Shown here: one piece after another, positions 1 through 10,975 of the stretch
How positions within the stretch are numbered: the first letter of the stretch is position 1
Layout: each line of letters starts with the position of its first letter
Assembly: GCA_018894105.1 (NCBI GenBank)
Contig: CM032117.1
Location: 275,501-339,500, forward strand
Origin: Jacaranda mimosifolia
Taxonomy: Eukaryota > Streptophyta > Magnoliopsida > Lamiales > Bignoniaceae
DNA length: 64,000 nt
Direction: 5' to 3'
The notes under the pieces: model-generated
The model's input: only the letters and a program-made list of their open reading frames with translations
The model's database searches: none
Told to the model about the DNA's origin: nothing
Translations under genes and position numbers: made by a program

Positions 1-33
1 TATTCCAACGAATAAAGATATTCAAGGTGTTGC

Positions 34-312
34 TTAACTTTTTAATAACAAGTATCTAGTATGTGAAATTTGACATATTAATCTTTTTATAAAGGTTTTC
101 CCACAAGCACTAGTAGAACTCGACAAGCCCAAAAGAATCCACAAAGAAATTATCCACCTATCCACGAGCAAATTTGTACAGTTAATAAAATACAAGGCAG
201 ACAAGAAGAATCTACTTTGATTCAGAGTGCAGCAAGCAAAATATAGGAAATAATGAAGAAGGAAAAATGAACAGATGAGACAAGTAATCATATCTATTTT
301 TCAAATGGAAAC
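34..312 (-). repeat. Intron block of SGR6 relic, one of five copies
   Basis: This block directly follows, on the minus strand, the SGR6-like exon fragment that ends at 313. Related sequence follows the same exon fragment at about 6030-6130 (+), 13666-13900 (+) and 20192-20465 (+), and occurs again at 4189-4464 (-). Shared landmarks are a CTCATCTGTTCA-like start, an ACTCTGAATCAAAGTAG-like middle and a CTTGTGGGAAA-like end. Short open frames run through it in several copies, but they differ in frame and length and contain hydrophobic low-complexity residues. I read it as intron sequence, not protein. Confidence 0.6.
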
Positions 313-1555
313 CTTGATATAACATGAAGTTGCCCAAACTCTCAATAGGAGCTCAAAAGTACGGTTGACAAAAGACCTACAACAAATGCCTCATAACAAC
401 AATCCATTTTAATCATCAAGTATTTGGATCATAGTTGGAAGAACTGAATTTGACCCGAAGAGATGAAGAATTATTTCCTCCATCTTAAAAGAAATTATAA
501 AAAATCTCCATAAAGTGTTAGTCATCGTATGTCAACAAAGAAGCCAGCGAAATTCTTGTCGACATTTGTCTTTTTATCAACTAAGTCAAAAGTTACAAGT
601 TAACCACGCACATTATCTACTATAACACAACAGATTGTGAAGCTCCTACTAATAGAATAGTTAAAGTTTTCAAATCACAATTAGATTAAGCTTACTGTTT
701 TCTTTCCTCAAACAAGGATTAGTATAGATGATTCAAATTCCAATCTCCACTTCCAAAATACAAGACTATGGTTGCATATGCGACATTTTACCTTAATCAA
801 TTAGATGAAGATTGGACAAGATAAAGATTCATTCCATTAAGCAAATTGTGAGCAAATTGCAGAGAAATAGAATGATACGAACCTCAATACAACATATTTA
901 ATTGTCTAAATTGGTCTGAACAAGAGAACTTACAAGGTCAGGCAGATCAAGATGTAAACCTGATGCCACAAGGACACTGGATGTTGCCTTTTGCCAATCA
1001 GCATTGTGTTCCTACAAGAAGTAAAGTTAAACACAATAAGTAATAGTACCTTAAGGTACAAACCATTACCAGATAATTAACAATAATTAATTAACTAATT
1101 TTAATAAGAAAAGGAATGAAATATGGAACAGAGAAAATGAAGATCGAAGTGCAAACATTTTTTAAGAACCAATTTCCATATCAGCAGATTCCCAATGTTA
1201 CTTTTATTTCACGAGAAGATCCACAAGGACATAGAATACATAGCATAATCACGATCAATGAAACCTTGGCTTTATGTAAGGGATAATCTTATATATACTT
1301 TGCTCAAACAAGGACTAGTATAGATGATTCAGCTTCCAACCAATCAGATCAAGATTGCAAGACTTAAGACTCATACTATAAAGCTAAAATTGTGAACAAA
1401 TTTGTAGAGAAATAGAATGATACAAACCTCAAGACAACATATTTAACATTCTAAAACTGTCTGAACATAATAACTTTCATGGTCAGGTAGATGCAAACCT
1501 TGAATGCAACAACACCTGGATGCAGCCCTTTGCCAATCAATGTTGAGTTCTTCCA
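313..1555 (-). pseudogene. SGR6: SGR6/maestro HEAT-repeat protein relic, block 1
   Basis: Three exon fragments of a SHOOT GRAVITROPISM 6 (MROH-type HEAT-repeat) gene lie on the minus strand. At about 1555-1483 the frame reads EELNIDWQRAAS and then loses sense. At 1011-934 a 26-codon exon with intact TAG acceptor and GTAAGT donor reads EHNADWQKATSSVLVASGLH followed by LDLPDL. At about 352-313 the end of another exon reads FELLLRVWATS, followed by a GT donor. The plant protein is very large and acts in gravitropism and vacuole-related trafficking; these are only N-terminal pieces. The ELNADWQ exon occurs twice, so a local duplication preceded decay. Identity rests on remembered family sequence. 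Confidence 0.65.
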
Positions 1556-2309
1556 GGAAGTAAAGTTAAACACAATAAGTAATAATATCTTAAAATACAA
1601 ATAATACTAGATAAATCTGCCACTATAATATGCAAAAGAGAAGTATGAGAAAGATGTGAGAACTAGAGAAGGGGGAATAGTCCAAAGGCATCAGCATACC
1701 TCCATTTCAGGAATGGAGGTGGTTATCAAAAGAAAAACTATTTGACAGATTTCACATTATCTGTTGGACATTCACCTCCGATCTTTACCTGCATGATTCT
1801 AGCTTTTAAAAAGAATAACGCGCGAGATATTGGGGGATCCACATTGATGCAACTTCTATGCATCCAAATTCAATACAAATGATATAGCTATCAGATATTG
1901 CCTCCTCAAGTGACAACCAAAAGAGTTTTTGGAGAAAACTCCCTAATTTTGATGGTTATGTATGTCACAAACATTCATTCATATTCTAATTTTTCTTTAA
2001 AACGAGACATATTTCTTTGATGGAAACGAATGGGTGCAAGTCCTCAAACCTCTAATTTCTTATAAATGAAAGAACAAGAAAGAGCCAGTCAGCCTAATAA
2101 ATTCCTTCGAACTCTCAATGTTTGCCCTATCCAGATCTGTCATTGCACAGTGGTGCACCAAGTACTCTACAAATAACTCTCTTGGGGGACCAACCAACAA
2201 TGGAAGCCATAACAACAATTAACAACAATCAAACACAATCATGAAAAATATAATAATGGACACACTAGTGATAATAATATCACAATAATAAGTACTTTGC
2301 CGGACATAC

Positions 2310-3690
2310 CTTTGAGAGTGCCTTGCAAACAGCCAAATTACTCTCATCTAACAACTCTTCGCCATTTAAATTAGCAAAGGCTTTTAGCATGCCAAGCTTC
2401 AGACAATCTCCACAAGGAGTCAGTGAGAGCAAATGTTGGTAAAAGATAATGGAATCAGAATGTTTTGAAAAAAAAAAAAAAAATAGAAAGCTAACCCAAG
2501 TTAAAGATGCTTTAGGAGAAAGAAATAGCTAAAAAGGCATAGAAGTAATACAAATTTGTATAATTGTCCACAATAGGAAAGAAATAGGGATAGAAATAAC
2601 GTAAGAATCAAATGGCTACCCAATACTACACATAAACTAGAGCATCACAAACGTGTTGTTTACTCAACACCACATACAAATTCTACCTTTATCCCCACTG
2701 AAAAAATTAATTGCTGTTTACTATAATTATTGATGCAAACCATGGGAAGAAGTTTTGACAATATTGTAGTAAGGTATGGCACATCTTGAAAAATATTAAC
2801 AGATAATATTTACTGTAACCCTACCTTTTGCAAAAATATTAACAGATAATAAAGCCATGACACATCTTGAAGGAAATAAGTGGACAACATTGGCAAATCA
2901 AACAAAAACCAAAAACTATCAAATCATACTGATAGTCAAACTTACAACCTTACATGTTTTACATGCATTCACCTTTAACTCACAAATTGACTCGCGCAGA
3001 AACTCCATCGTGTAATTCCAATAGAGCAACCTTAGAACATGAACATGAAGTTAGAAGCTAGTCAAAGACAAAATCTCTAATGTCCTTCTGATTTGCATTA
3101 AAAATCATCATGCTTTATGAGGAATTTGATGAATGATTTCTACCGTAAGTCAAGTGAATCATTTAATATGAGCGTTATACAACCCCCCCCCCCCCGGGTT
3201 CCTTTTCCTTTTCAAATGTTTGCTAATAGACTGCTCAAGATTGTGCAAGCATGAGCTCAGGGAAAACTTCTGGACCATAAATGCTAAAAAAATGTGTTCC
3301 CCTCATTTGACAAGAATAATAATATCACTTCGTAAGGAAAGAATACAGATAATTAACAGGCAACAGGCTTGCAAAATACAGTTTATTAGGACAAGTTGCA
3401 TACAGGTAACCCTGAAAAGAAAATGTACAATACATAGCTGAAAGCTTAGAAAAGAGAAAACAAGTCACAAACTTCTAGGATATCAAGCACATATGAATAA
3501 TATCTGATGTCAAGCATATAATAAAACTCATGCAAAACATCAAGAAGTTCATTCCTCTCTACGAAATGCAATTAGATTCACTGACCTCAAAGTCCAGCAA
3601 CAGCGGACCACTTTCTGAAAGTAAGGAAGCATTCAAGATATTGTGGAGACTAGGTGTAGCCACTAAGACAAGATCTTCATCTTTCTCATA
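2310..3690 (-). pseudogene. SGR6: SGR6/maestro HEAT-repeat protein relic, block 2
   Basis: Two further minus-strand fragments are visible. At about 3690-3560 the frame reads [19 protein letters not shown] and then [16 protein letters not shown], a conserved stretch of the SGR6 family. At about 2425-2310 the sequence reads LSEAWHAKS, shifts frame, and resumes as LLDESNLAVCKALSK before a GTATG donor. In the living gene these two exons come after the ELNADWQ and FELLLRVWATS exons. Here they lie upstream on this strand, so they belong to a different partial copy from block 1. The frameshift and missing exons rule out function. Confidence 0.65.
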
Positions 3691-4188
3691 CCTAAGTTAT
3701 AAAGAAAAAGAAAGAAAAAGACAACAACAATAGCCAATGATGCCAAGTTGATAAACAAAATTAAACTTACTTCAGATTAAGTATTTGCCAGCTAGGCCGT
3801 GACAAAATTAGTTAAAGTAGGAACATGGGGACAAACAACCAGATAGTTACATATTACTAGTAAGCCACAAAGATATACACTAACAAATCAAGTAACAGCT
3901 TACAATTCCAAAATACTGGGCACAAGTCTTGGTAAAGCCTTCTGCAAACACTTATTATTGTTGGATGAAGTAGACCTTGAAAATTGCAAGGCAACAAATT
4001 AGTCAATTAAGAAAGATGCCAAGTTGCAGGAATTTGTAAACAAGATAATTTGTGATCACAATAAGTCAATAAGATGAAGGAAACCTACGAAGGATTAAGC
4101 TAAGGGCAGCTCCAAAAACTTGAACGCAGATATTACTAAAGAATAAAATACTGAAGGTGTTGATGAATCTTTTAACAATGTCAAGTAC

Positions 4189-4464
4189 CTAATATGAGAA
4201 ATCTGACATTAATTTTCTTATAAAGGATCTCCCACAAGCATGAGTAGAACACAACAAGCTCGAGAGCATCAAGAAAGAATTATCCACAAGCAAGTTCATG
4301 CAAATGATAATATAAAAGGCAGACAAGGAGAATCTACTTTGATTCAGAGTGCAGCCAGCAAAGCATAGGAAATAATCCAGAAGGAAAAAGCAAACAATGA
4401 GACAAGACATCATATTTGTTTTCAAGAATCGTGGAATAGCTTTCGTTGCGATGCCACTCTCCAT
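4189..4464 (-). repeat. Second minus-strand copy of the SGR6 intron block
   Basis: This is the 4.2-kb copy of the intron block described at 34-312, again on the minus strand. At its upstream edge (about 4440-4470) homology switches strand. From there on, sequence in plus orientation matches about 20,550-20,640, sharing ACTCTAAATCTCC and TTCAATTCCAG. The position therefore marks an inversion breakpoint. Confidence 0.5.
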
Positions 4465-4656
4465 TTCCTGGTGCAGACTCTAAATCTCCTATACTTCAAT
4501 TCCAGGTAAGTCCTGTCTCTTGCTCCTTTTTCTCTCTTTCACTCATTATATGTGACTTTTTTCCAAGTTTGTTTACTAATCGTGCATTTTCTTATTGATT
4601 GATCTTTTGATAATCTCTATATGCAAACTATGAATCGAGAAATCTGTGAGGAATTG

Positions 4657-4811
4657 TGAAACATTTCCTTGATCTTGTTACGAAAAACGGTGCTGGTGTA
4701 ACTTGTACATCCATGGAAATATCGTTGCACATGGATGGCCCTCCTGTTGGAACTAACCTAATTGGAGTGGGTGAAATAAGACTCATTCTTGATATATCAA
4801 CCAAAGCATAA
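4657..4811 (+). other. Unassigned open, exon-like stretch
   Basis: An open frame of about 51 codons follows an in-frame stop and ends at TAA (4809-4811). It includes KHFLDLVTKNGAGVTCTSME and, after it, HMDGPPVGTNLIGVGEIRLI. Codon usage looks more exonic than the surrounding AT-rich DNA. I do not recognise the protein. It lies just after the inversion breakpoint, in DNA related to 20.6 kb, where the frame is not kept. It is probably a fragment of another decayed gene. Confidence 0.25.
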
Positions 4812-5302
4812 TTCCTTGGTAAGAAATTTATTGCATCAGCACTTTCCGTGTGGTGTGTTCTTCCTTCTGCACTTCTGCATTCTTAAAGTTCTATCATTTG
4901 CATCATTGTCATTATATTCCTTTAGGTAACATTGAACTTGTAAATTCTTAACTGAATATGAGAGGAAGTGCATCCATCCTTATTCCATTTAGAATGAGCA
5001 ATGCATCAAAGGCACAGCTTTTGTGTAATTTATACATGGATTTGGAGACAAGGAACATGCATCTCATGTAGCTTGGCATATTTTTGTTGAACATTTTTTT
5101 TAATAATTGATTTGTGTAACATAGTCGTGGCAAGAGCATTTGTAAGGAGATGTCACTTTTCTTACTGCTTGAAATACTTAATGCTTATAAAATGTAAGAG
5201 CATCACATATTTGTGTTTCCAATTTTATTTAAGGTTACATAAGATAATGATGATTAATCTATATTGCTTAACATATTTAGTTGCATATATGATCTATATG
5301 TA

Positions 5303-5400
5303 GATGAAAAAACTATTCAAAGTAGACCTGAAGAAGGAAGTGAGAGCTATGACAGCAGCATGCAACACATTATGTTCTACATGACCTTCACTTGGAATCT
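5303..5400 (-). pseudogene. SGR6: SGR6 relic, isolated C-terminal-region exon
   Basis: On the minus strand this reads EGHVEHNVLHAAVIALTSFF followed by RSTL. It is the same exon found on the plus strand at about 16,560-16,650 (EGHVEHNLLHAS) and 18,670-18,790. Its orientation is opposite to the SGR6 fragments next to it (5961 onward), so it is another sign of inversion. It is too short to be functional. Confidence 0.55.
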
Positions 5401-5960
5401 TATGATGTTTATGCTATCATTCCAATTGATGGGACATAGATAGTATATTGGGTGCTACATTGCCTCAAACTTGAACCACCTTCTATCAGAGAAGACTCAA
5501 ATATAAATAGCCAAAATGGGAGGTGAAGATGCATTTTCTTTGTCTGATTAAATGGCTGTATAGAGGTTTGGCAAAATAAATAATTTACAGGCCTCTGACA
5601 TGAAAGAAGAGCATGAGAAGATCGTGTGGTTCTCTATGCTTTATGTTTCAATTATTTCCAATTTTTTGCATCCCATTTAGTTGTATCATGACGTAATGAT
5701 ACTGCAATAAGAAACAGTTACAGCATGCTATAATCATTGTTTATTATATTTATCATACTTACTTATTTTTTCCTTTTCCAGCATTCAAGTTGTGGTGTAA
5801 GGCCTGTTGGCATTATAGTGTTGATTTCCCACCGTAAATAGCTATTTACGGTGATGTCATGTAAGACATATTTACTTGCTTCTGCCTAATTCTCCGCAAC
5901 TTAGTCTTTTTAACTCCCCACATATGATTACATTGGATTGTTATTAGGCTTTTGTTGCAG

Positions 5961-6024
5961 GTCTTTTCTGAACTCTGCTTTTCATCTTCCGTTGAGAGTT
6001 TGGGCAACTTTACGCGATATCAAG
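5961..6024 (+). pseudogene. SGR6: SGR6 relic, FELLLRVW exon fragment
   Basis: After TTGCAG the sequence reads as a damaged form of the FELLLRVWATSRDLK exon: LRVWATLRDIK, then a GT donor. The next 100 bases match the intron block. Upstream, 5440-5660 is an intron-like block shared with about 13,100-13,350 and 19,650-19,860. No open frame connects it to other fragments. Confidence 0.6.
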
Positions 6025-6655
6025 GTTTCCATTTGAAAAACAAATATGGTTTCATGTCTCATTTGTTCACTTTTTCCTTACGGATTATTTCTTATGTTTT
6101 GCTTGCTGCACTCTGAAATTATCAAGTGAAATTATCAAAAAATTGTTTCACATACTATTTCTAAATATCTTTTCTTACCTTTTGGTTTCTGTTTAGCATT
6201 TCTCATCTTATAGACTTGCCTTCTTCAATTATTTTCTTTACTACTTCTTGTATGGTATTGGATTTTCTGATTCACTTTAAATGAAGTTTAATCCTCATCC
6301 CCTTGGAAAATAAAGGAACAAATATGTCCAGATCTTAACAAATGAGTCAATAAATACTTAGCAGCATTTCTAGCATTGGGTATGGGGGCAGATATGCAAC
6401 TTTCCTACGTTCTTAGATACCAAAAGCAAAACACAAGTACCTATTAGCTCTTGTGAACCCTTGTAAAATATCCTGCTTCTTTCGTTTCAAGTTGCGTATA
6501 AAATAATTTACTGTTTTAAGAATCGTAGGTCGACATCTTTTACTAGCATTCTCAAATCAAGTTGCTAATTGTTCCAACTTATTTAATTCAAGCTTGTTTT
6601 ATACACTCATTTTTTTAGCTGCATCCATTGGCCTTAAGAGCTTCTCTGATTGCAG

Positions 6656-7682
6656 GTCAGATATCCTGTTCTACTTACTCAAATTGGCAAGAAGGTTGGC
6701 ATTGCATTTAGGAAAGCTGTAACTAAATATGATACTTTAATGTGCAATCATCAAAATTCTGTTCTCTAATATTAAATTTTGTTATGCCAATGATTGGAAT
6801 ATTTAAGTGGCTTTCAGATTTCGCTAGTTGATATTCCCCCCCCCCCCCCAACCCCCCCACCCAAAAAAAAGCCTCCTGCAGCATGTATCAGGATAATATT
6901 TTTTTCTTGTGCATTTGGAGGGTCATTGGGCTAAATATTAGGAAGTATCAGCAGAATTACCTCATTCATATTATGTTACATCAAATCATCGACTTTGGCA
7001 TGTTGTTTTATAAGGACTTACTCAAAATGTTTATTTTCATCATTGTTATCCATATGGTGCTATACAATTTATTACCCGAGATAGTTTTTGTTCTCCTGGA
7101 ATAAAGTTTAATCATTCGTTTATGGGATTGGTATTTGAACTTAGTGCATATAGTGTACTGATGAAGATTTTTTGTTATTGTTCTAGTTCATTATTTTATA
7201 AGCTCATATCAAACAATATCTCATAGCTTGTGTATATTCGCTACATTTTGTTTGCTTGGAGGATGTATACGTGTCATAGAATCAGATGAACTTTTAGAAA
7301 GAGTCTAAATGGCAATATTATTTCAACAAGTAAATGATATCATCTTGATGTTATTTCAGGTTTCCAGCTTTGATCTCTTGGGTTGCGATGGGCAATCCCA
7401 TGTTTGTGACATTAGTGGATGAAGCTTTGTTAAGAACTCTTTCAAGTAACATCTTCCATTTGCTCTTTCTATTTATTGTTTGATTTCATCATGAGTTGGT
7501 GGATGGATTTTAATTAGGGATCATTTTGAAAAATATCTGTGTTCCTGTTTTGAGACAACTTTATATGCTATCTTATTCTTCAGTTGTATTATTACTTATC
7601 ATATGTAGATATTTACAATGATGCTGCTTGTGTTTTGGGGAAAATGTTTCTTGATGCAAAAGCACCATATCTGTTATGCTAG
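6656..7682 (+). pseudogene. VIH2: PPIP5K/VIH inositol pyrophosphate kinase relic, copy 1
   Basis: Three consecutive exons of the N-terminal ATP-grasp kinase domain of plant PPIP5K (VIP/VIH, which makes inositol pyrophosphates) are recognisable. At 6656-6722, after TTGCAG, the frame reads VRYPVLLTQIGKK then VGIAFRKAV. At 7360-7445, after TTTCAG, it reads SSFDLLGCDGQSHVCDISG, then a TGA where the family has Trp, then SFVKNS. At 7609-7682, after a TAG acceptor, it reads YNDAACVLGKMFLDAKAPYL and ends in TAG. Exon order and splice borders are those of the living gene. The in-frame stop and missing flanking exons make it a pseudogene. A C-rich run (6836-6849) lies in the first intron. Confidence 0.8.
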
Positions 7683-7689
7683 TGAAATT

Positions 7690-8690
7690 ATTCTACTTAT
7701 TTATGGGCCTAATTTTCAATTTGCCCTATTAATTTATGTTTGTAGTTATTCAGATTTGTTGTTCTACAGTGTAGGCCAGGATAATGGCAGTGCTTTGCAG
7801 GTTTTCCTACTAGCTTGCCATTTATTATCATCTGATGTACCTATTTTATTGCAGAGGCAACTCTAGGATTTTAAGGCTGACTTGTACATCATGTTGGTTC
7901 AGTGCTTCTGCTGTTTGGTCTGGCTGTGTTGAACTTGTGCTTATTTCTTGGTTCTTTTTATCTTTCTTGCAGTGCGTTCTTTCTGATATCTTTTTTATAT
8001 GTATATGTGAATGAATATATGTGAACTCCGTTGCTTTCTTGAGTTTTGAGCAGTGTTGAAGAGATTCAGAAGTGGGAGTTAGCTACCTGTTTCTATTGAT
8101 GAAATGAGCTTTAAAAGGTACCACCATACAGTGGTTGCTGTTTGTTTTTATGACTCTCTTTGATTTGTTTGTATATTGCTTAATCTCTTGCAGAACAGGT
8201 TTTTTTACACTGTTTTGTCTTTCTATCAAGATGTGGAAATCTCTGAAATCCATCTCATTGCTTTCAAGTGTTATGTCAAAGACCTCTGAAAAGTTGGTTG
8301 CCTAGCATCTTCAAGTGCTAAAGCTTGCTTCATGTTGATTGGACTTCTAGGTTTCACTTCAGACATTTAACTTGATTATAGGCATGAATATGTGTTGATG
8401 GCATGCCTTGATCTTTAGCCATAAGAGTATGATTGTGGTTTTCTTTGACTTGATAATACATGAGGATGGAATTTTTAGTTTCTTCAGTAGTTTAAAAAGT
8501 TGACTAAACTTTTATGATGCTATATAGTTACAATAACATTCACACTTGTGGTACCTTCCCCAGCCTTGCTTTCCTTCGAGTCTGTTCCCAAATTAAAAAT
8601 GTAAGCACTTGCCATCCAAAGGTAAATCTAGTATAGACATTATAGTAAATCATGGAGCAATTTTCTGTTGTTTATTTGTGTTTTTACCAC
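7690..8690 (+). repeat. Non-coding block shared with 21.1-21.7 kb
   Basis: From about 8065 this stretch is a diverged copy of about 21,140-21,735. Both hold the motif GTTAGCTACCTGT-like followed by GATGAGCTTT, then an exon-like frame, clearest in the second copy as FNEDEETAESLSHCFRVLCQ, and a later frame reading SKGKSSIDIIVNHGAIF. Both copies lead into the TPP2 fragments. I could not assign the FNEDEE and NHGAIF frames to a protein. From 7690 to 8065 I see nothing specific. Confidence 0.5.
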
Positions 8691-8694
8691 AAGT

Positions 8695-9690
8695 TATCAA
8701 CATAGCCTCTGGAGTTGCCCTTGGAGCTCAGTTGATATCATGCAAAATTGGAGACTCATGCTTAGGTTCAAAGGAAACAGGGACAGGCTTAGTTTGGGAA
8801 CTCATTGCGGCTAGTGAGGTACGTTTCACTGGTAATTATTATTATTTTTTTTTTGGGAAGAAAACTGCAAATTACAGCACAGCAGAAATCACAATTTTTA
8901 GTGCTAATTATATGAAAACATAAAGGGCAATCTTTAATCTTGCTTTTAGTGTTAAGTCTGTTATCCCAGCTTTTGTGTTTGTTATTTTCAAGTGATCTTA
9001 TTAACATGAGTTATGGGGAACCCACTTTGCTTCCGGAATTATGGTCCTCTATTGACTTAGTAACTGAGGCAAGATATCCAATTCATTTTATTTGGACGGC
9101 ATGTTGTATTACTTTGGGTCATGACCTTTATACACATTATTTGACTTCTTTGAGTGTTTAGGTAGTCAACAAGTGTTGGCTGATATTCATCAGCAAAGCT
9201 GGTAATAACGGGCCTGCATTGAGCACTGTGGGTGCACCAGGTGGCACAACTTCAAGCATATTGGAGCATATGTTTCTCCTGCAATGGCTGCGAGAGCCCA
9301 TAACTCAGTTGAAGAATATACTTGGTATAATGTTTTCCAATCTCCAACTTTGTTCTAATGTTTGATAGACCAGTGCATTTTTTGAATTGTTGTCTGCTGT
9401 TTAGGTTGTCTAACTTATTTGTGCATGAAAATCTCCATGCAGGTCAGCTCGCTGGTGTAGTACTTGGTTTGCATTTGAACTCATTAGCTGAAACTGATTT
9501 AGGTCTACCTGGGGACCAACAGTTCATGGGGATCTTGAAGTCTGTACAAGTGCTGCTGATGGTGCCTAGGCTCCTGTTCCTACATGGACTCTTCAATGTT
9601 GCATGTTTATGAATGGAACATCAATGTCATCTCCATGTGCTTGTGGAGGGTGTTGCTCTGCTTATTAGTGCCATGAATGGTATTTGGTGT
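8695..9690 (+). pseudogene. TPP2: Tripeptidyl peptidase II relic, copy 1
   Basis: Exons of the subtilisin-type catalytic domain of TPP2, a giant cytosolic peptidase downstream of the proteasome, are visible. At about 8695-8818 the frame reads GVALGAQLISCKIGDSCLGS then KETGTGL, up to a GAG|GTACG donor. At about 9000-9070 it reads INMSYGEPTLLPE. At about 9163-9324 it reads [20 protein letters not shown] then TSS. At about 9515-9690 it reads DLEVCTSAADGA, a stop, APVPTWTLQ, then NGTSMSSP, which carries the catalytic-serine motif of the family. Stops and shifts separate these pieces. The regions for the catalytic Asp and His were not found. Confidence 0.8.
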
Positions 9691-10362
9691 TCATGTTCAG
9701 AATTCATTATTATTGTGGTTATATCTTTGCAGTCTTTTTTCAGGTACTTATTTTCTCATTCATATTCTATGTACATACGTTTCTTGATCAATGTTAAACA
9801 GTCTAACTGCATTAGGTTTCTTGAATTATTCAAAGGCAGTTCAAAGGTCTTCTCTATTCACTTGCTGATGAGTCTCCCACAATCAGATTAACCTCGGCTG
9901 CCACTCTTCTCTGTAAACTTGTCTTGTCCATTTTGATTTAGTGATTGTTATTATTCTATTGGTAGACATGTCATAAATCAAAAAAAAAATTCTTTGTTTT
10001 GGATGTGAATTCTCATGTCTTTCTTGAAGACCGACTTTTGTTTCTGAATTCTTTGTTTTTTATTATGAATTTATGAATTCTCAGATGGTAGCTGAAACCC
10101 TCTTCAGGGTTCTTGAATTCTTGGATGGTTCTTAAAACCCTCTTCAGGAGTCTTGAATTCTTTGACTTTTGTTTTAGATTGAGAAAATTCTTGAATATTT
10201 CTAGGAATCCACTTCTGGTTCTTGATTGTCGTTCAACTGTGTCCCTTGGTGGCTGAAGTGTACTGTTATGCTTCTTGCACCCGGTTAAGCCTGATTTTAT
10301 ATTATTCTAGGCTCTAATAAGATAATATTTGAGTGTATAGAAATTATATTTTGGAATTTTAG

Positions 10363-10872
10363 GACTTGGCAATGTAGCTGGATTATTCCAGGTTATGTCT
10401 GTAGCAGTTCGAGCATTGGATAAAGAGTATGTTGATCCTCAATAGATGGCAAAGCTTGACAGAATAGCTGCTGCTAAGATCATCTCAACCAAGGTACATT
10501 ATGACTGGCATTGGTTCTTTGTGATACCGGAATGTGATTACAGTGAATTCTTTATTTAAATGTATGAAAAATAGTTTTTTTACAAGATGACTAGATTCAA
10601 GTATATGTAATTGTAATTGTATGCTATTGTCTTGATTTGTTATTGTGTATATCATCATGGTTCACTAATAATATGTGCCTATCCTGCTATTTGTTCTCTT
10701 GTTCATAGTTAAAGGTGAATACTCAATCTGAAGTCAGTTTAATTTTGTTTGTGAACTGGCTATTGATTTTGTCTTTTTCTTTTCATTTTCTTTATAACTT
10801 GGGTATAAGAAATATCAAGATGTTGGCTTTGTGGCCATATGCAGTCTCTTGAATGCTTCCTTACTTAAGTAT

Positions 10873-10905
<33 letters not shown>

Positions 10906-10975
10906 AGCTCCCTTACTTTAAGAAAGTGGTCCGCCTTTCCTGGACTCTGAGGTCAGTGAATCTAACTGCATTTCA
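10363..10975 (+). pseudogene. SGR6: SGR6 relic, VRALDKEYVD and YKKDQD exons
   Basis: At 10363-10493, between a TTTTAG acceptor and an AAG|GTACAT donor, the frame reads LGNVAGLFQVMSVAVRALDK, then EYVDPQ, a stop, and MAKLDRIAAAKIISTK. This is the conserved N-terminal exon of the SGR6 family. At about 10,804-10,975 the next recognisable exon reads YQDVGFVAICSLLNASLL. It is interrupted by a run of 30 A residues and resumes as a damaged SESGP-type stretch. Several exons between the two are missing. Confidence 0.65.
10874..10903 (+). repeat. A(30) tract inside relic exon
   Basis: Thirty uninterrupted A residues lie inside the SGR6 exon fragment. The flanks are near-duplicates: GCTTCCTTACTTAAG before the tract and GCTCCCTTACTTTAAG after it. 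That resembles a target-site duplication around a poly(A) tail, but no retroelement body is present. Confidence 0.7.

Noticed and set aside
34..291. Hydrophobic open frame (MITCLICSFFLL...) with similar frames at 4189-4464, 13655-13894 and 20214-20465
   Set aside because: The copies are shared intron sequence after the same SGR6 exon; frames, starts and ends differ and no gene context supports a protein.
8789..9007. Minus-strand frame opposite the TPP2 relic
   Set aside because: Shadow of the plus-strand TPP2 fragment; no recognisable protein.
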